Below, piece by piece: positions 45,201-58,483 of a stretch of 64,000 nucleotides of DNA. The DNA is from Cheilinus undulatus. Taxonomy: Eukaryota > Chordata > Actinopteri > Labriformes > Labridae. The stretch covers positions 22,534,196-22,598,195 of the forward strand of contig NC_054873.1 in the NCBI RefSeq assembly GCF_018320785.1. Direction: 5' to 3'. Both the position numbers and the translations under genes were made by a program. Each line of letters begins with the position of its first letter. The stretch's first letter is position 1. Under the pieces are notes generated by a model that made no database searches, was not told the origin of the DNA, and saw only the letters and a program-made list of their open reading frames with translations.

Positions 45201-47851
45201 CAGTTTAACTCTTACTTTTTAACACGTTACAGTAAGTCCACTAAATTAAACTGCGTAAAAGAAAACTAAAAGTCATTTCAAGGGTTTTCGTCTCCACTTT
45301 GACCTCGGGGTAAATGTACTGTAAATAATAAAATAGAGTTAAGTATTCTTCTGTTACATGCTACTTGGCTTTGTGTGTTTTAATCTGCTTTTATGACAAA
45401 TTGAATGAAGCAATCATTATGTAATGTTTATTTTTAAATATCAGCTTTTATGCTGGGTTATCAGTGGCTAATTTCCCCTCTTTAAAAGCCTGTTGTATAC
45501 ATCAATTCAACATACTTAGAGGCAAGAAATGGAAAAAAAAAAAAGTTGTAATGAGAGATATGTCGACTCTGAAAAATGATCCAACTTTTGCATTTACTGT
45601 GTCCATGAATAGAAAAGCCCTAGGAGTAATCCCTTTGATCCTCTCATAAAAGTGATTTAATTTCACCTTAGATGCATCTTTCCTGAAACGGACGAGGAGG
45701 GTGACAGCATTCAGAGGTATTTGAGGTTTTATGGTGTTATTGATAAGTGCACACCCGGCTGCTGCCTCCTGTAAACAGCAGTGTGCCTGAGCTATAAATA
45801 TCACCGTGCAGCTCCAGCCCCTGTTCCTTCTCTCTATTTATAAACGCCATCAATGACTGATGTCTATTTTTAAGCAATTATTTGGCATTGCTTCTTACTC
45901 CCTTCTTCTTAAATAAAAAATTATAGCTATCTTGGCACCGGCTCAGAAACAATAATTATAAAGGACTATTAATTGCCCTCTATGGAGAAGTCCCCTTTAA
46001 GTATACCCTATTTATAGTCATAATAAACACTGTTAAAAGCCACAGCTAGGGCTACGAATCACAATTATTTTCAGCATGGATCAATCTGAGGATGATTTTT
46101 CCGAATGTGCACCAAACCAAGTTTGTCCAAACAGCAGAATTGAAACTCTTAGATTGTGTTTAAGGCCACCTCTCAAAAGCAAAACAAAAAAATATGCAAT
46201 TTAGAACAAGACTGAGGATATTTTCTGTGCTATTGCTTAAAGACAAATTACATCAATAATGACAGTATTTGACAATGGATTATTTCTAGTAATTCCATTA
46301 TGCTCATAAACACTGATGAGAAACTGACTGTTTAAAAAAGAAGGATGGGATTTTTGCACCCTAAAAAATACTTATGAATGGACAGAAAAGATCAGCAAAG
46401 AGATAAGATATACCACTTTGAACCTAGGGGGTGCCAAAACCAACACAAACCTGAAGTTCCTCACAGGAGCTTTAAACTGCTGTGTAAATGTTGACAAAAC
46501 TCCACGGCAAAATTGTTAAATCAGAATTTCTGTGTACACATTTATTGATCTTGTCACTGTTCAGACGTTATTTATACTGTAAGATGATAAATTGCTGATC
46601 AAAATTGAATCTGAAGGAAAAAGGTTTGAGGAGTATTTTGATGGATTTCTTCAGGGCTCTATCGACACTTTCTGCTGTCAGGGGACAGGGAGCTGGACAG
46701 CTGGCAAGAGTTTCTGCGTGTCCGTGTTTGTGTGTGAGGGAGAGAGAAATGGGAGCTTATGCTGTATGTATCAGGGAGGGGAGGGGCAGATGGACCGCAG
46801 CAGGCAGGGGAAGGTGTTTGGGATGGAGAGGAATGATTTTGGACAAAAGGCACATCGGCCGACTGAATAAGTAATGACTGGTGACAATCTGATAGACAAC
46901 AATGGCATTGTGATGGACCACTCAGGGGTTACGTGGGAAACAAACAGAAGTGTTGCAGGAGCGTGATCAGCTGGGCTGCTGTCAAAACAATACTTAGACA
47001 AGGATGGAGTAGCAATTAGAGTAAATATGTCTTTTGTGCATCCATATAGGAAAATTCAGTTGCATGTTACGGGTTATAACACCACTTAATTCTTTAAAAA
47101 GCTTTAAAACCTCTCAATTTTAATCTCATTTAGGTTAGCATCATGACAGATTCTGTAGAGTGAATAATAGCTTCAAGCACACTGTTTGATTAAAAAAAAA
47201 AAAACTCACACAAACACCTCACATTTACCCTCCACAGGCCTGTAATTGCCCCCCACAGCTAATTGCAGTGTGTTAGAATCAGACTAGCTGTTGGACACAG
47301 CCCCAAACGGGTGGGGTCCACTTCTCCCTACAATCTCTGCCTTTTTTAAATCTCCCTTCACACTGCAAACTGTTATCTGTTGCTCGCAGCCATCAATCTC
47401 TCCCCAGACAGAGGCACCTCCAAATCTGGCACAGAAGTGACCTCCCGTGTTTGTCCCTCCCTCTGGTCTGAACCAAAGCATCCTTAAACCCTCCTCCTCT
47501 GGATTAAGAGCCATGGAGGTAAGACACTATCACATCAATATCTGTACTTCATTCTACCCAAGCATGACACTTAAGCCCTTAAAATAGGAGAATACATTTG
47601 TTTTCTAAGATTTATAATGGATTACCAACCCTTATAACTGTATAATACAGGACAGGGAGGTTCATCTTCACCAATGAACTGCAAAGTGTCAATTCTTTAT
47701 TGCAGGTGTGTTTTGAAGGTTTTATGAAGCATGTTCATTCATCTGCTAAGTTTTGTTGAAACTTTACAGTCTGACCATTTATACTTAAATCCTCAGAAGA
47801 ACTTGACTTTCAGTGCCCATGAGTTAAAACAATGCAATGCAATACAGTATA
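45201..47851. other. Intergenic DNA upstream of smad3
   Basis: No gene supported. A non-repetitive, ATTA-rich portion at about 45830-46040 (AACAATAATTATAAAGG, CTATTAATTGCC) is a possible regulatory element. A dispersed-repeat end lies at 46393-46475. A 76-codon minus-strand frame at 47514-47284 is open and moderately GC-rich but has no family resemblance and ends in no splice structure. Confidence 0.5.
46393..46475 (-). repeat. TTAAAGCTCC-family repeat fragment
   Basis: It ends in CTCACAGGAGCTTTAA. Its inner part, CAGCAAAGAGATAAGATATACC followed by GGGGGTGCCAAAA, is closely paralleled at 56309-56393, so both are copies of one dispersed family. Confidence 0.55.
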
Positions 47852-49588
47852 CAGTGCCTATAAAAAGTATTTATCTCCTTGGATGTTTTACCCTTTTATT
47901 GATTTTATTATTCAATCATGGTGAATATAATTTGGCTTTTTTTGTTAAAAAAAAAAAAAAAAAAAGTATGTTGCAATGTGAACAACCCAGTCCAACCACA
48001 AATTCTCTCTTGAATTGAGGTCTGGGCTTTAACTCGTCACTCCAGAACATTTACCTTGATGTCATTGAACCATTTCTGTACAGCTTTCGCTGTTTGCTTC
48101 TGGTCATTGTCTTGCTGGAAAATAAATCTTCCCCTAAGCTGCAGTTCTCTTGCTGACTGAATAAGACTGTCCTCCAGGATTTTCTGCGTTCATTTCACCC
48201 TCTACCTTTACAAGCCTTCCAGGGCTGACTACTGAGAAGCATCCCCACAGCATGATGCCGCCACTACCATGTTGTACAGTGGGGGGATGGTGTGTTTGTA
48301 GTGATTTTCAGTGTTTGTAGTCTTCAAGCAATAAAAAAAACCTAAACAAAAAACCTCTTTAATGTCAAAGTTAAAACAGATTTCTACAAAGTAATGTGCA
48401 TCAAATAAAAATATGTAAGATATAACAAGTGAGCCCTGGAGCTCAGCTAAATCCATCATCAAGAAAGGAAGGAATTATTCTGACATGCCAGATGGATTTG
48501 TTTCACACTTCAATCTGGAAAACCTTCAATACTAAGCGTTTGGGAAAGGGCAGAGGATTTGAAAAAACTCGAAGGGTGATTGGATGAACGTTCTGTCTGT
48601 CACATCTTTACAGGCCAATCAGAGCAACAAAACACATGACGCAGCCATGTCGGTGGTGCGCATGCGCAGCTACCAGGGAATAACACGAACCATGGCAACC
48701 ATAGACATGTCAGTACCCATCACGACTTTTGTAGTTTCTGAAAAGAAAACAACTCACTGCTGTTCTTTGTTCTTCTTTTAACGAAGAAATGTTGTCTGAT
48801 AAAACTGGCGCTTTAGCAGCATCCCTGCTAAGCTCTCCCGCCATAGTTGCACTGGCATCCTGTTGCTGCTTGCTTACGTCACGACTCTGCCACACCTGAA
48901 AGTCCTGTCACTTTCTTACAGGGTTCAGACAGGAGCTTTGCAAGATGGATTCGCCAGTGAGAAACAAGGAAACGGGCGTATCCATCTGCTTTGCAAGGTT
49001 AGGAAGGAATGTGGCACATGAGTAAATTGCCTCGTTTAGGTCGTCCCCACAAACTGAGAGACTGTGCAAGAAGGAGACTAGATGGGTCACCAAGACACCT
49101 GAAGGAGTCACAAGCTTCAGCAGCTGAGATGGGAGAGCTACTCTGCATACAACTGTTGCCTGGGTTCTTCACCAGTCAAAGCTTTATGGGAGAGTGGCAA
49201 AGAGAAAGCCATTGTTGAGGAAAACTCATCGAATCTCTCCTAGAGTTTTCGCCAAAAGGCACGTGGGAGACTCCATGGTCAATTTACAGAGCTTGAGCGG
49301 TTTTGCAAAAATGTAAAACTGCAGTGTGAATTCCTGAATTGAGACCTATCCACACAGACTCAGTGCTGTGATTGCAGCCAAAGGTGCATCTATAAATAAT
49401 GGCTCGAAGGGAGTAAATATCTATTCAGTCATTTATTTGACCTTACATATTTTTGTTTTTAACTTTGACATTAAAGAGGTTTTTATAAGTTTTTGTACGA
49501 AAAAGCCAAGTTATATTGACCATGATTGATTGTTTTAAAAAATAAAAGGGTAAAACATCCAAAGGGGTGAATACCTTCAAAGGCACTG
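47852..49588. mobile_element. Tc1-like element with both ends, carrying a nested repeat (copy D)
   Basis: The left end CAGTGCCTATAAAAAGTAT and the right end ...AAAGGCACTG are inverted and flanked by TA on both sides. The 1,737-bp span includes a foreign block at 48574-49002, so the original element was about 1.3 kb. Remains of transposase occur on both sides, including HKLRDCARRRL-type helix-turn-helix text near 49050. All frames are broken. Confidence 0.7.
48574..49002. repeat. Dispersed repeat R, copy 1, nested in Tc1 copy D
   Basis: It shares long stretches with 56507-56974: AACGTTCTGTC, GGCCAATCAGAGCAACAAAA, GAAAAGAAAACAACTCACTG, CTGTTCTTTGTTCTTCTTT, CAGACAGGAGCTTTGCAAG and TATCCATCT(G/A)CTTTGCAAGG. 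The body contains no open frame that suggests a protein. I cannot name the family; the clear copy inside another transposon shows that it has been mobile. Confidence 0.65.
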
Positions 49589-50555
49589 TAATACTATGTG
49601 GTACAGTACAACACAGCCAACATACAATATACTGCATATTACTTATTTACACACGATCTGTGCTATTAGAAATAACATAATGAGTGAAATTTTAAAAAAC
49701 AACTTATCACCATTGCACAAGCCCTACAACATCAGGAAACATTGAAAATTTACAACTGGGTGTAACAAGTTTTAAAAATGGTTCTGTTTACTTTGAAGGA
49801 CTCTTTTGTATGGTCTGCTAGATGGTAAAATGCCATTTTCATGTGTAGGGGATGTAAGACTAGTCTGACAATACTCTCTTTGCCTCCTTTTAACTCTCTC
49901 TTTTTTACTTTGATACTACGTGGAGAGAGAGGTTTTCGGTCCTCCCTAAAACCTTCATGGCAGTTTGTGCCAAACAGTCAATCCATGAGTTATTTTCATG
50001 AATATCATCCAGATTTATTCTCAAAGTTGGAGACAAGGTCACAGCATGAAGCCTTGATTGACCACTTCAATTCATCATAGCTACAAGTTTGAACCCTGGC
50101 TGGCATTCGAGAGGAGTCAGCATTAAAGATAGGATATCACTCCACCTAGTGGCTGTGGGCTATTACTACAGCATTTCATGATGTCATTTAGATCTCAACT
50201 GATCTTGCCTCGGTACCAATCAGCACCTTCTTATTGAGAAACCGTGACCCAAATTTCTGAAAATGTTTAACCACTTAAAAATATATTAAATGAAAAATAT
50301 GGCAGTGTGGACTTTAGATGGAACAAACGTGACTGAACAAGGACACAGGTTAAAAAAACAAACATTTCTAAAAGCACATCAGTACAGAACTCCTAAGAGG
50401 ACACGCAAACATGTTATTACTCCCTTTTCCATGATAAAATGTACATTTTGGTCATTTTTTTTGTTTGTTTGTTTTGAGAAGTCACGATATTACAATTGGA
50501 AAACCAGCTTTGTTTTCCAAATATAATAAGATTGTTTAGTCGAGATTTTGATATA
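49589..50555. other. Intergenic spacer between Tc1 copies D and E
   Basis: AT-rich unique sequence with no supported gene, RNA or repeat. Confidence 0.5.
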
Positions 50556-50604
50556 CAGTGCTTAACAAATTTATTAGACCACCCTAACCCTACACATGAA
50601 AATC

Positions 50605-51713
50605 TGGGGAGTAAGTTTTCTCAAAGTCAAAAATATTTTACTCGAAAATAGTACATTTACTCCTTATTGAGTATATTTTTTACCAGCCACCATGGGAGCT
50701 GGAGTAAAAACACAGAGTAAATTCTGCTGGAGTAAAACCTAACCACACCCACTAAAGTTTCAACTCAGCTGGCATCACTCATGGCTGGTCATGCAGCTCG
50801 TTAGGTGTCCCAGCTGCAGATAATCCTTAAAATCAAGACCTCCTCACCAGGTGATGAACATTCAGACAGCTTTGTACTGCAGCTTCTAGTAAAGTAACTC
50901 CTCTTCAACTTTTGATAATCTTGTGATTTTTCAGTGAGGTGTTTTTTTTTTTTTTTTTTGCCTTGACTAACTCCATTTGTCTTCCTTTTTTGCAGTGTCT
51001 CTGTCTCTCTTGCCAGTGCTATTTTCAATCACCAGCCAGGACACTCACCATCATTTGCCCTGTTGTTGTCAAATAAACTTCTTTTACTTTACCACCTTGT
51101 CTCGTGCTCTGCTCCTGAGTTCTTGTCATATGTTCATGACAATTGTTTCTGTAATATTCAAATACTATGTCTAATATGTATTGGCAAAACCACCTCTTTT
51201 GTTGTTACGCCATGGGTGGAAAGGCAGAATTATCTATTAAGAGGAAAATGTGGCTCTATATAAAGAGGAAGATCAGTCTATTTAGAGTAAGATACAGGTC
51301 TACATAACCATTACCCAATTCTATATGGAGTAGAAATTGTTCCATAATGAGTATAAACATTTCTATAAGGAATTAAAAACAGTTCTGAAAGGACTAAATA
51401 CATTGTATTGAGAAAAAACAACTCTATAATGAATAAACTAACTCTATAATGAATAAACTATGGTCTGAATTACTCTGTAGTGAGTAAAATTGCTGTAGAG
51501 TTGTTTTTATTTTGTTCATTGTGGAGTACATACTCATCATTTAGAGTTAAATAAAAACACTTTTTAGAGTAAAAAACAACTCTGAAAACATTACTCTGCT
51601 TGCAAAGTAATTTTACTCCAAATAGACTGGGACCAAATGTTATATTTTTCAGAGTAAAATTTTGCTCCATTTGAGTAAAATTTACTCAGGTAAATTTACT
51701 GTGTAACCAAAGT
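50605..51713. mobile_element. Element nested in Tc1 copy E
   Basis: The DNA between these points interrupts the Tc1 subterminal region. It is bounded by similar inverted text (GAGTAAGTTTTCTC... on the left and ...GAGTAAAATTTACTCAGG on the right). The interior repeats GAGTAAA words and has a tandem 21-base duplication, ACTCTATAATGAATAAACTA, at about 51421-51461. There is no transposase. It may be a hAT-type MITE. Confidence 0.5.
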
Positions 51714-52094
51714 AAGGTTTATGCCACAGCTGTCCTAAATTAACAGCATTGGTAATTACCAAAATCATTTTTGATGTTTCTGCAATGGTTAATACACCAA
51801 TATGTAGAAGCTCTTTAACCCAAATGATATTTTTAATGCTAAAATATAATTATTGTTGTTATCCATGAATTTTCAAATTTACTGCTTTACAAAAAAACTG
51901 AAAAAATAGTAAAGCACATTATTATTTCTTGATTGATATGTCAAATTATAGTTATTTACTTGCATTCCTGAAGAGAAAAATTAGTTTTAGTGGTTGAATG
52001 TTATGCTTGATTCATTTCTGACTTCTCAGAGAAGCCCAGTGAGCCGGCTCAATTTGGGTGAATTCAGTTTGAAATCCTTCATTCCTGTTTGAAA

Positions 52095-52904
52095 TGGTAA
52101 AACGTGGAGAGCTGACTGAAAATGAAAGAGTCCGCATTAAACACTTCATGATGCTGGATGGTCTTTGAGACAAATAGGGAAAGACATAAAGTGTTCTCAC
52201 AGTGTGGTCAAGTTTGGAGTCAATTGCCGAGACTGGTACTTACAAAATACGTCAAGGAAGAGGCAGGAAACCAAAGTTAACTGAAGCAGATGTCAGACAC
52301 CTCAAGATTTTAAGTACTAGAGACAGAAGGAAGACCACTGCTGATCTTCAGGCAGAGATGAATGCTTCTAGATCAGAGTCTGAGAAAGTCTCCAGAATGA
52401 CCATAAGCAGACGACTGATGGAACAAGGCTTAAAGGGAAGAATAGCTGCTAAGAAGCCATTATTGAGGCCTGCAAACATCCAGAAACGCCTCAGATTTGC
52501 CAGGGAGCACAAACATTTGTGGATATGGCATGGGCAAATGAGTGAAAATCAACGCTATCATGAACAAGAACGTGTACCACAACATCTTAGTGCATCATGG
52601 AATCCCTTCTGGACTGAAACTGATTGGTCGTGGGTTCATATACCAACAAGACAATAACTCCAAGCATACTTCAAAGCTGTGCAGAGACTATTTGACCAAG
52701 AAAAAGGAATCTGGACTACTGGAACTGATGGACTGGCCAAGTCAAAGTCTGGATTTGAATCCTATTGAACAAATTTGGGATTTAGTAGATTCAAAGATTG
52801 ATGGCACAAAAGTTTCATCTAAAGCAAGTCTGTGGGAACAGCTAGAAACTATTTGGAACTCAATAACAAAAAAGACTGTGGAAAAGTACATTAAAAAATG
52901 CTAG
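52095..52904 (+). pseudogene. Tc1 transposase, broken
   Basis: It begins MVKRGELTENERVRIKH, hits stops at about 52165-52195, then stays open from 52202 with GRGRKPKLTEADVRHLK and MTISRRLMEQGLKGR (paired helix-turn-helix DNA-binding domain). Near 52540 the frame shifts and a block is missing, including the region that should hold the first catalytic Asp. The remaining part has YQQDNNSKHTSKL (second Asp) and SLDLNPIEQIW (catalytic Glu). Incapable of catalysis as it stands. Confidence 0.85.
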
Positions 52905-53122
52905 CAAGAATGCAAGCTGTTGTCAAGGCCAAAGGAGGCCATACAAAATATGGAGGTTTTTGGTTATTATGTGTGAAAAAGGACTATTTAGTTGTTTCAG
53001 TTTGTTATTTGCCAAATAAATAACAATAACATTTTTAGTTTTAAATAAGTTTTTGAAAGATTACTGAAATATATGTTTTCTCGTTTTTATAACAGGTGAT
53101 CTAATAAATTTGTTAAGCACTG

Positions 53123-56100
53123 TCTATATATACGAAAAACATCCAAGAAACATATTTTTTTCAATTAGATCAAACAAAACAAGTCATTGTTTAAATTATT
53201 ATTTTTCTTTGAAATACATGAAATACAAGTAAACTAATCTGTTATTATCATAAACTATTCATTATGATAATTTTTTTCAGATGAAACAAAACTGCTACTG
53301 CTAATTTAGAAAATGTCATTAATTACATCTGCATGTAAAATCAACTTAATTTTCTTGTGAAGATAAAAAATAACAAGTCAAATATCTGTCACACCACATG
53401 TTTGTGTCCTTTGCAAAAGAGGAATCCATTAGAGGTGTTTACTATTTGAGAAGAAAATGCATCTCAATAAATTTTATATACTTCCTTTATTTGAGGTTCC
53501 TAATCAGTTGAGGTTAAATTCATTGTCAGGTGTCACTCATGGTGCTAAAGTGTTTAACATCAGAAACAAAAATAAACCATGAGAAATATGACGGAATCCC
53601 AGCAGTAATCTCTGTACATCAGCCAACATCTTAACTCACTCTTACACATTTAAATAGATAAAAAACACTAACACTCTGTCCAAGGGCATCATGGGAAAAC
53701 TGCCTACACATCCAGATGTGAAATCCACAATTCTTATCCAGCATCACTGCCATGTCCTCAGTCAACTGTTCAGCTATTCCTGATTGTTTGAAAAGCTTTT
53801 TATCACTGATTTGGAAATACCCACAATGCAATACAGGGGACATTAATAGTTCATGGGTACTGTTGTATTTTTTGTCTTGAAAAACTTACTGCTCAGATTT
53901 ATTTTCCTCAGTGCTGGAGCTCCCCTTCTTGTATCTAAGAAAATCTGAGTCCCTCTTCATGTTAAAGAAAAATGTACAAATATGCTAAAAAAAAAACTAT
54001 TTAGCTGCCATGGACAAAACCAAGGTAGCAAGAGAACAGAAGATTTTTTGGTTAAGATGATGATTTTGTTTTTACTTTTTTCTTCAATGCTGGTTGTAGA
54101 GCTACGTTATGAAAGCAATATCACTCTTAAGATCAAGACATTATGCTGAAAATCAGCACTGTGAGAATTATCTTTAGCACTTGGCCTGTTGCCTCCTGCT
54201 TATGACAAAATCACAGCATCCAGTACAACATTACTCTCCATCTCACGTGATATTGCCAAAAAATATCATGAATTTTATTGCTGATTTAAGATTTTCATAA
54301 CTGATACATTGAGTGCTCATCACTTTAACTTTGCAACCAAAGGAATAAATATTTATTCATTTTTATGAGCTTATGCTTAGCTTGTAAATACCCACCATAA
54401 TATTATATAAATATTATCTTTACCTAGAATAATATCATTTTTTATTATTGTTGAACTGTTATCTTTATCTGCTGAGTCATAATAAAGTAGAAGGGAAAAA
54501 ATCCAGCTGAAAAAATGAAGATAAAGATAAAGTACCAGGAAATGGAAATATTTCAGAAAGAAAAGGGTAGCATATTTTAAATTTTACTCCAGTGTAGGAG
54601 CACTGGAATTGTCCTTTTGTAATAATGCAATACAAAATGTGTAAAAGGCGTACTTTATAACAAAAATAATTATTTGTCATTCTCATTTGTGTTTTCTTTT
54701 GTTTTGCTTTATTTCCTTTTGCACCTAAGTACATTTAGGACTTACTGGGATTATAATTTATTTGTGATTCTGTGCCATTGATTTATAGGCTATCCCATAA
54801 ACACAATTTACATGTTTATTGTGAACAATGGCCCATAAAAGCATTAAGTTGATTCAGAGGCTTTGCAGAATATCTCCTCATCTTACATATGGATGGAATG
54901 CCACACTCGGACATGACTCATTAATTTCACCTCCAGGCTAAAATGGCTTTTTGTTTGGCCTGAACCTCAAGTAGTCGCTCTGTGTTTACAAAGGATCTCC
55001 TCCTTTTGTGAGTCCAGTTTTTGAGGTTAACATCAGTAGAAATGGATATATACCCATTTGTGAAGTATTTGGAAAACTACAGAGAATTATGACATTACTT
55101 TAGCATTTTTTCTTGAAAACAGAGCTTCTCATTGATCAGACTTTTATTCTTATAAGCTTGTGTAAGTTGTCATTTTCAGATCTGGTAAATACACTCTGTC
55201 ACTCACACCACTGCCAAAACTAATGATTGTGAAATTAGTTTCAGAGCAATCAGGAGCTCCCCCGCTAAGACCCACTGTATCCATATGCATGAAATTGCTT
55301 GTGTTAATACATGCTATGAATCGTGGGTAATGCAGTGAATAATTCTGACTGCACACAATAATGCTATTTTCTATTAGACTGGGGACTGTTGTGGAGCAGG
55401 AGCCCTGTGGCAATATGCTTGTAAATGGCCATGTAAGGATAATTAAGCATTACACTTGAACATTAAAACTTGCTTATTTCCGAGGGCTGCAGGCTGTGGA
55501 GAGCTCTTATTGGACTCATCACTATTTTTGTTCTTTCCCTATAATGTCTTCTCATTACAATTAGCATGCAAGCAATTGTAAACTTTTAATCTGCTTTACT
55601 GTATGTTTAAAATGAGCTTAATTAGTAAGAGCGCTTTAACAGTCAGAATCAAATTTTAATACATTTTGGGGTTTACATTTTTAAACTGTCATAGCAGATA
55701 CAATTATGATAATATGTTAGCAGTGCTGCACAGATGCTTCTGCACTTCCAACCTGTGTTTCTTATCATGACAGATGTTTTCAGCAGGCTTGTGAAGCACT
55801 TTCACGGCTGTCACTTCTGAGCTGAATGACCTGTTTTGGGCACAGGAGGCCATCCTTCTTAAAGGTAGATAAACACATTCCTCAGGAGAGATCAGTCATG
55901 TCCCTCAGCTGCTGTTTTGATGTAAAACTTGTGTGCATCATCCGCGTCCTCTGCTGGAGAATGCTTCCATCTAGTCGACAGAGGGTAGAGGAAAAGGGAG
56001 CAGGGTGCAGCAGGTGTGATAAAGCATTGTGACCTGCAATGTGTTCTGGTGCTGGCAGCGACAATTTAAGGGGCTGCTGAGGCTCTATAATTCACAGGGG

Positions 56101-56506
56101 GGCACCTCCAACCAGCATTCATCACCATGATATTTATGGATGATCTGACACAAACAAGTAAACTGTGAACATTTTTACTTCAACATTACAACTTAAAAAA
56201 CTTCAACTTACAACATGTTGAAAAAGCAGGATTTCACATTTTACTACAGCAGGTACACAATGAGTGATAATCCATGCTTTCTCAGTAACCGCTGCATGTA
56301 GGTGACACCAGCAAAGAGATGAGACATACCACAGTGACCACAGGGGGCACCAAAATCAAAGCAAGCTGAAAGTTTCTGGCAGGAGTTTTAACATCTGTAT
56401 GACATAGATATTCAGAGTGAGCCAATGTTAGTGTATACATTCTTTAACTCTTTAGTGTCCTGTATGTAGCTGAGCCAAATACTGTGTGTGAGTCCCATAC
56501 ACAGCA
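53123..56506. other. Intergenic DNA, including a possible conserved element
   Basis: Mostly AT-rich unique sequence with no supported gene. The portion at about 55140-55580 is non-repetitive with ATTA-type sites (GATAATTAAGC, ACAATTAGCATGC) and enhancer-like texture. A TTAAAGCTCC-family fragment lies at 56309-56393. Confidence 0.4.
56309..56393 (-). repeat. TTAAAGCTCC-family repeat fragment
   Basis: It matches 46393-46475 over about 80 bases (CAGCAAAGAGAT, ACATACCAC, GGGGGCACCAAAA) and ends in the degenerate GGCAGGAGTTTTAA. Confidence 0.5.
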
Positions 56507-56974
56507 GGGTGGTTGGATAAACGTTCTGTCCCTCAGATCTTTACGGGCCAATCAGAGCAACAAAACACATGACATAGCCGCTGCCAAGCCGCCGTTACCG
56601 AAGGAGTAAACTCCATAGAGAGCTGCATAATGCATACCATGGCGACTGTGGCCATGTCAGTACATAACTTTTATCGTTTTTGAAAAGAAAACAACTCACT
56701 GCTGTTCTTTGTTCTTCTTTAACGAAGAAATGCCATCAAGTTCTGATAAAACTGGTGCTTTAGCAGCATCCACGCTAATCTCCATCGCCATAATTGCACC
56801 GGCCTCTTGTCGCTACTTGCACACGTCATGACTCTGTTGCGCCCGAAAGTACTGCCCCTTGTGGGGCCTGTCACTTTCTAACCGGGCTCAAACAGTTCAG
56901 ACAGGAGCTTTGCAAGTAGGATTTGCCAGTGAGAAACACAGAAACAGGCATATCCATCTACTTTGCAAGGTTAG
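56507..56974. repeat. Dispersed repeat R, copy 2
   Basis: The second copy of the block seen inside Tc1 copy D, in the same orientation. It differs by scattered substitutions and a few short insertions, so the two copies are not recent duplicates. It has no coding capacity. Confidence 0.65.
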
Positions 56975-58483
56975 AGCTGAAATATCCCCTGTAAAGTGTC
57001 TGTTTTCCCTTTTCCTTGCTGGCGTTCTGACTTTTGTGCAGGCCATAATAAGTCTGACAGTACTAGTTCGATAGGTTACATTTTACTAAGGCAACAATAA
57101 TAAAACATTTTGTTTCTTTGATAAGAATGCTTATTTAGGCTAAAAAGGTAAAATATAGTTATCATAGGTTTAAGTTACAATGCAAGTCTTGTTCTTTCTG
57201 ACCTCCATAGCCAGCCATGAGGCTGGGCCCCAGAAAATGTTCATCTTTTTAACCCCTTATGCTCTGAGCAGCCTTGTCCTGTCCTCTTGGTAGTAATACA
57301 ACTATAGTCTTAATGTTATTTGGGATGGATGAAAAGGTTTGTAAGAAGAACTTTAGTGTTTAGTGTAGCTCTAAATAAGATACAGTTTAGGTTTTTGTAT
57401 AAATGAGAGAATGGACTGTTAAGACAACAAAATAACAAACACAGTGATGTCCTTCTTTTACACAAGTCTCTTTTAATTGATTGTAACCAACTTTTTACGT
57501 TGAATGCATGCTTTATAAAGTGTTAAAAAGATTAAACAGCAGTGAGTGTGGGAGAGGACTGGAAGACAATTAGAGAGACATGTGCGCCAGGATTACTTTG
57601 CTTCATTAAATACACAACATAGCTGTGATGCCTGTGCTCTTTCAAATCCATATGTAAACCATTTCCTCCCTCCTCCTCCTCCTCTCTTAAAACCTCCGGC
57701 TCATTAGTGCTGCCTTTATGACATGGCTTTACCTAAATGCCGTGGATTTTTCCATTCCCTCTCTGGCCCACTCTCAGATGGCTCACTCCTCTCAGTAGCT
57801 AACAGAGAGGCTGTGAGGACATTTTCACATTTCAGCAACATTCCTCGGCACTGATTGCTGCTCAATAACAACCATGTAGACCTGTAGGCTTTGTAAGGCG
57901 CTTTACTGTAAAAAGGTGACTTTACACCGCAGAGGCTGGAAGGGATGGAAAGATTTGGTTAAGGCAAGGCAAAAATTCCTAAATGCTATTGCACTAGTGC
58001 TCTGATAAACAGCCAACAAAAATAATTAAACAATGAGCCAAGTGACTTCAAATTATTTTTACTGCAGCAGAACTAAAGAATCACTGTCAATACCAGTGAG
58101 TTCTCTATTAGTGAATCAAGCACTGTACAATTCAAAGTTACTTTTGCTTTAGTTTTACTGAACTCGACTTTAAAGCTCCTGTGAGGAATTTTTGGCGGTT
58201 TACAAAACATACCTAAATCAATATGGGTGCCTCTTAATTGCAAAAAAAGCAAAATAGACATTCAACAGGAAGATTGATAGTTTTTATATAATTACTTTAA
58301 TGCCTTTAATCAGTGCTGCGGTTTAGGTGTCAGGTGCTCAAGCACATTTTTATAATATTTTTATATGATAATTGAATCATTTGATTGTTAAAAGGAAGCA
58401 TCATGGTTTATTTTAGGAAAAAAATTAAATGAACAATATGTAGACTTTTTGCATGGAAATGTCTAGATTAATTTTAAAAATTA
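56975..58483. other. Intergenic DNA
   Basis: No gene supported. A TTAAAGCTCC-family end lies at 58170-58185. A pyrimidine-rich, non-repetitive segment at about 57640-57930 could be regulatory, but evidence is slight. Confidence 0.4.
58170..58270 (+). repeat. TTAAAGCTCC-family repeat fragment
   Basis: It starts TTAAAGCTCCTGTGAGGAA and continues with ATATGGGTGCCTC, similar to the subterminal text of other copies. The far end is not clear. Confidence 0.4.

Larger units (their letters stand above)
50556..53122 (+). mobile_element. Tc1-like element with 23-bp inverted ends (copy E), interrupted
   Basis: CAGTGCTTAACAAATTTATT at the left is answered by AATAAATTTGTTAAGCACTG at the right. The left flank is TA; the right flank is TC, probably a mutated TA. 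A second element sits at about 50605-51713. The transposase remains on the plus strand at 52095-52904. The end-to-end length of 2.57 kb is explained by the insertion. Confidence 0.8.

Noticed and set aside
47284-47514. 76-codon minus-strand frame starting MALNPEEEGLRM
   Set aside because: Open and moderately GC-rich, but no homology recognised and no gene structure around it; could be revisited with an alignment.
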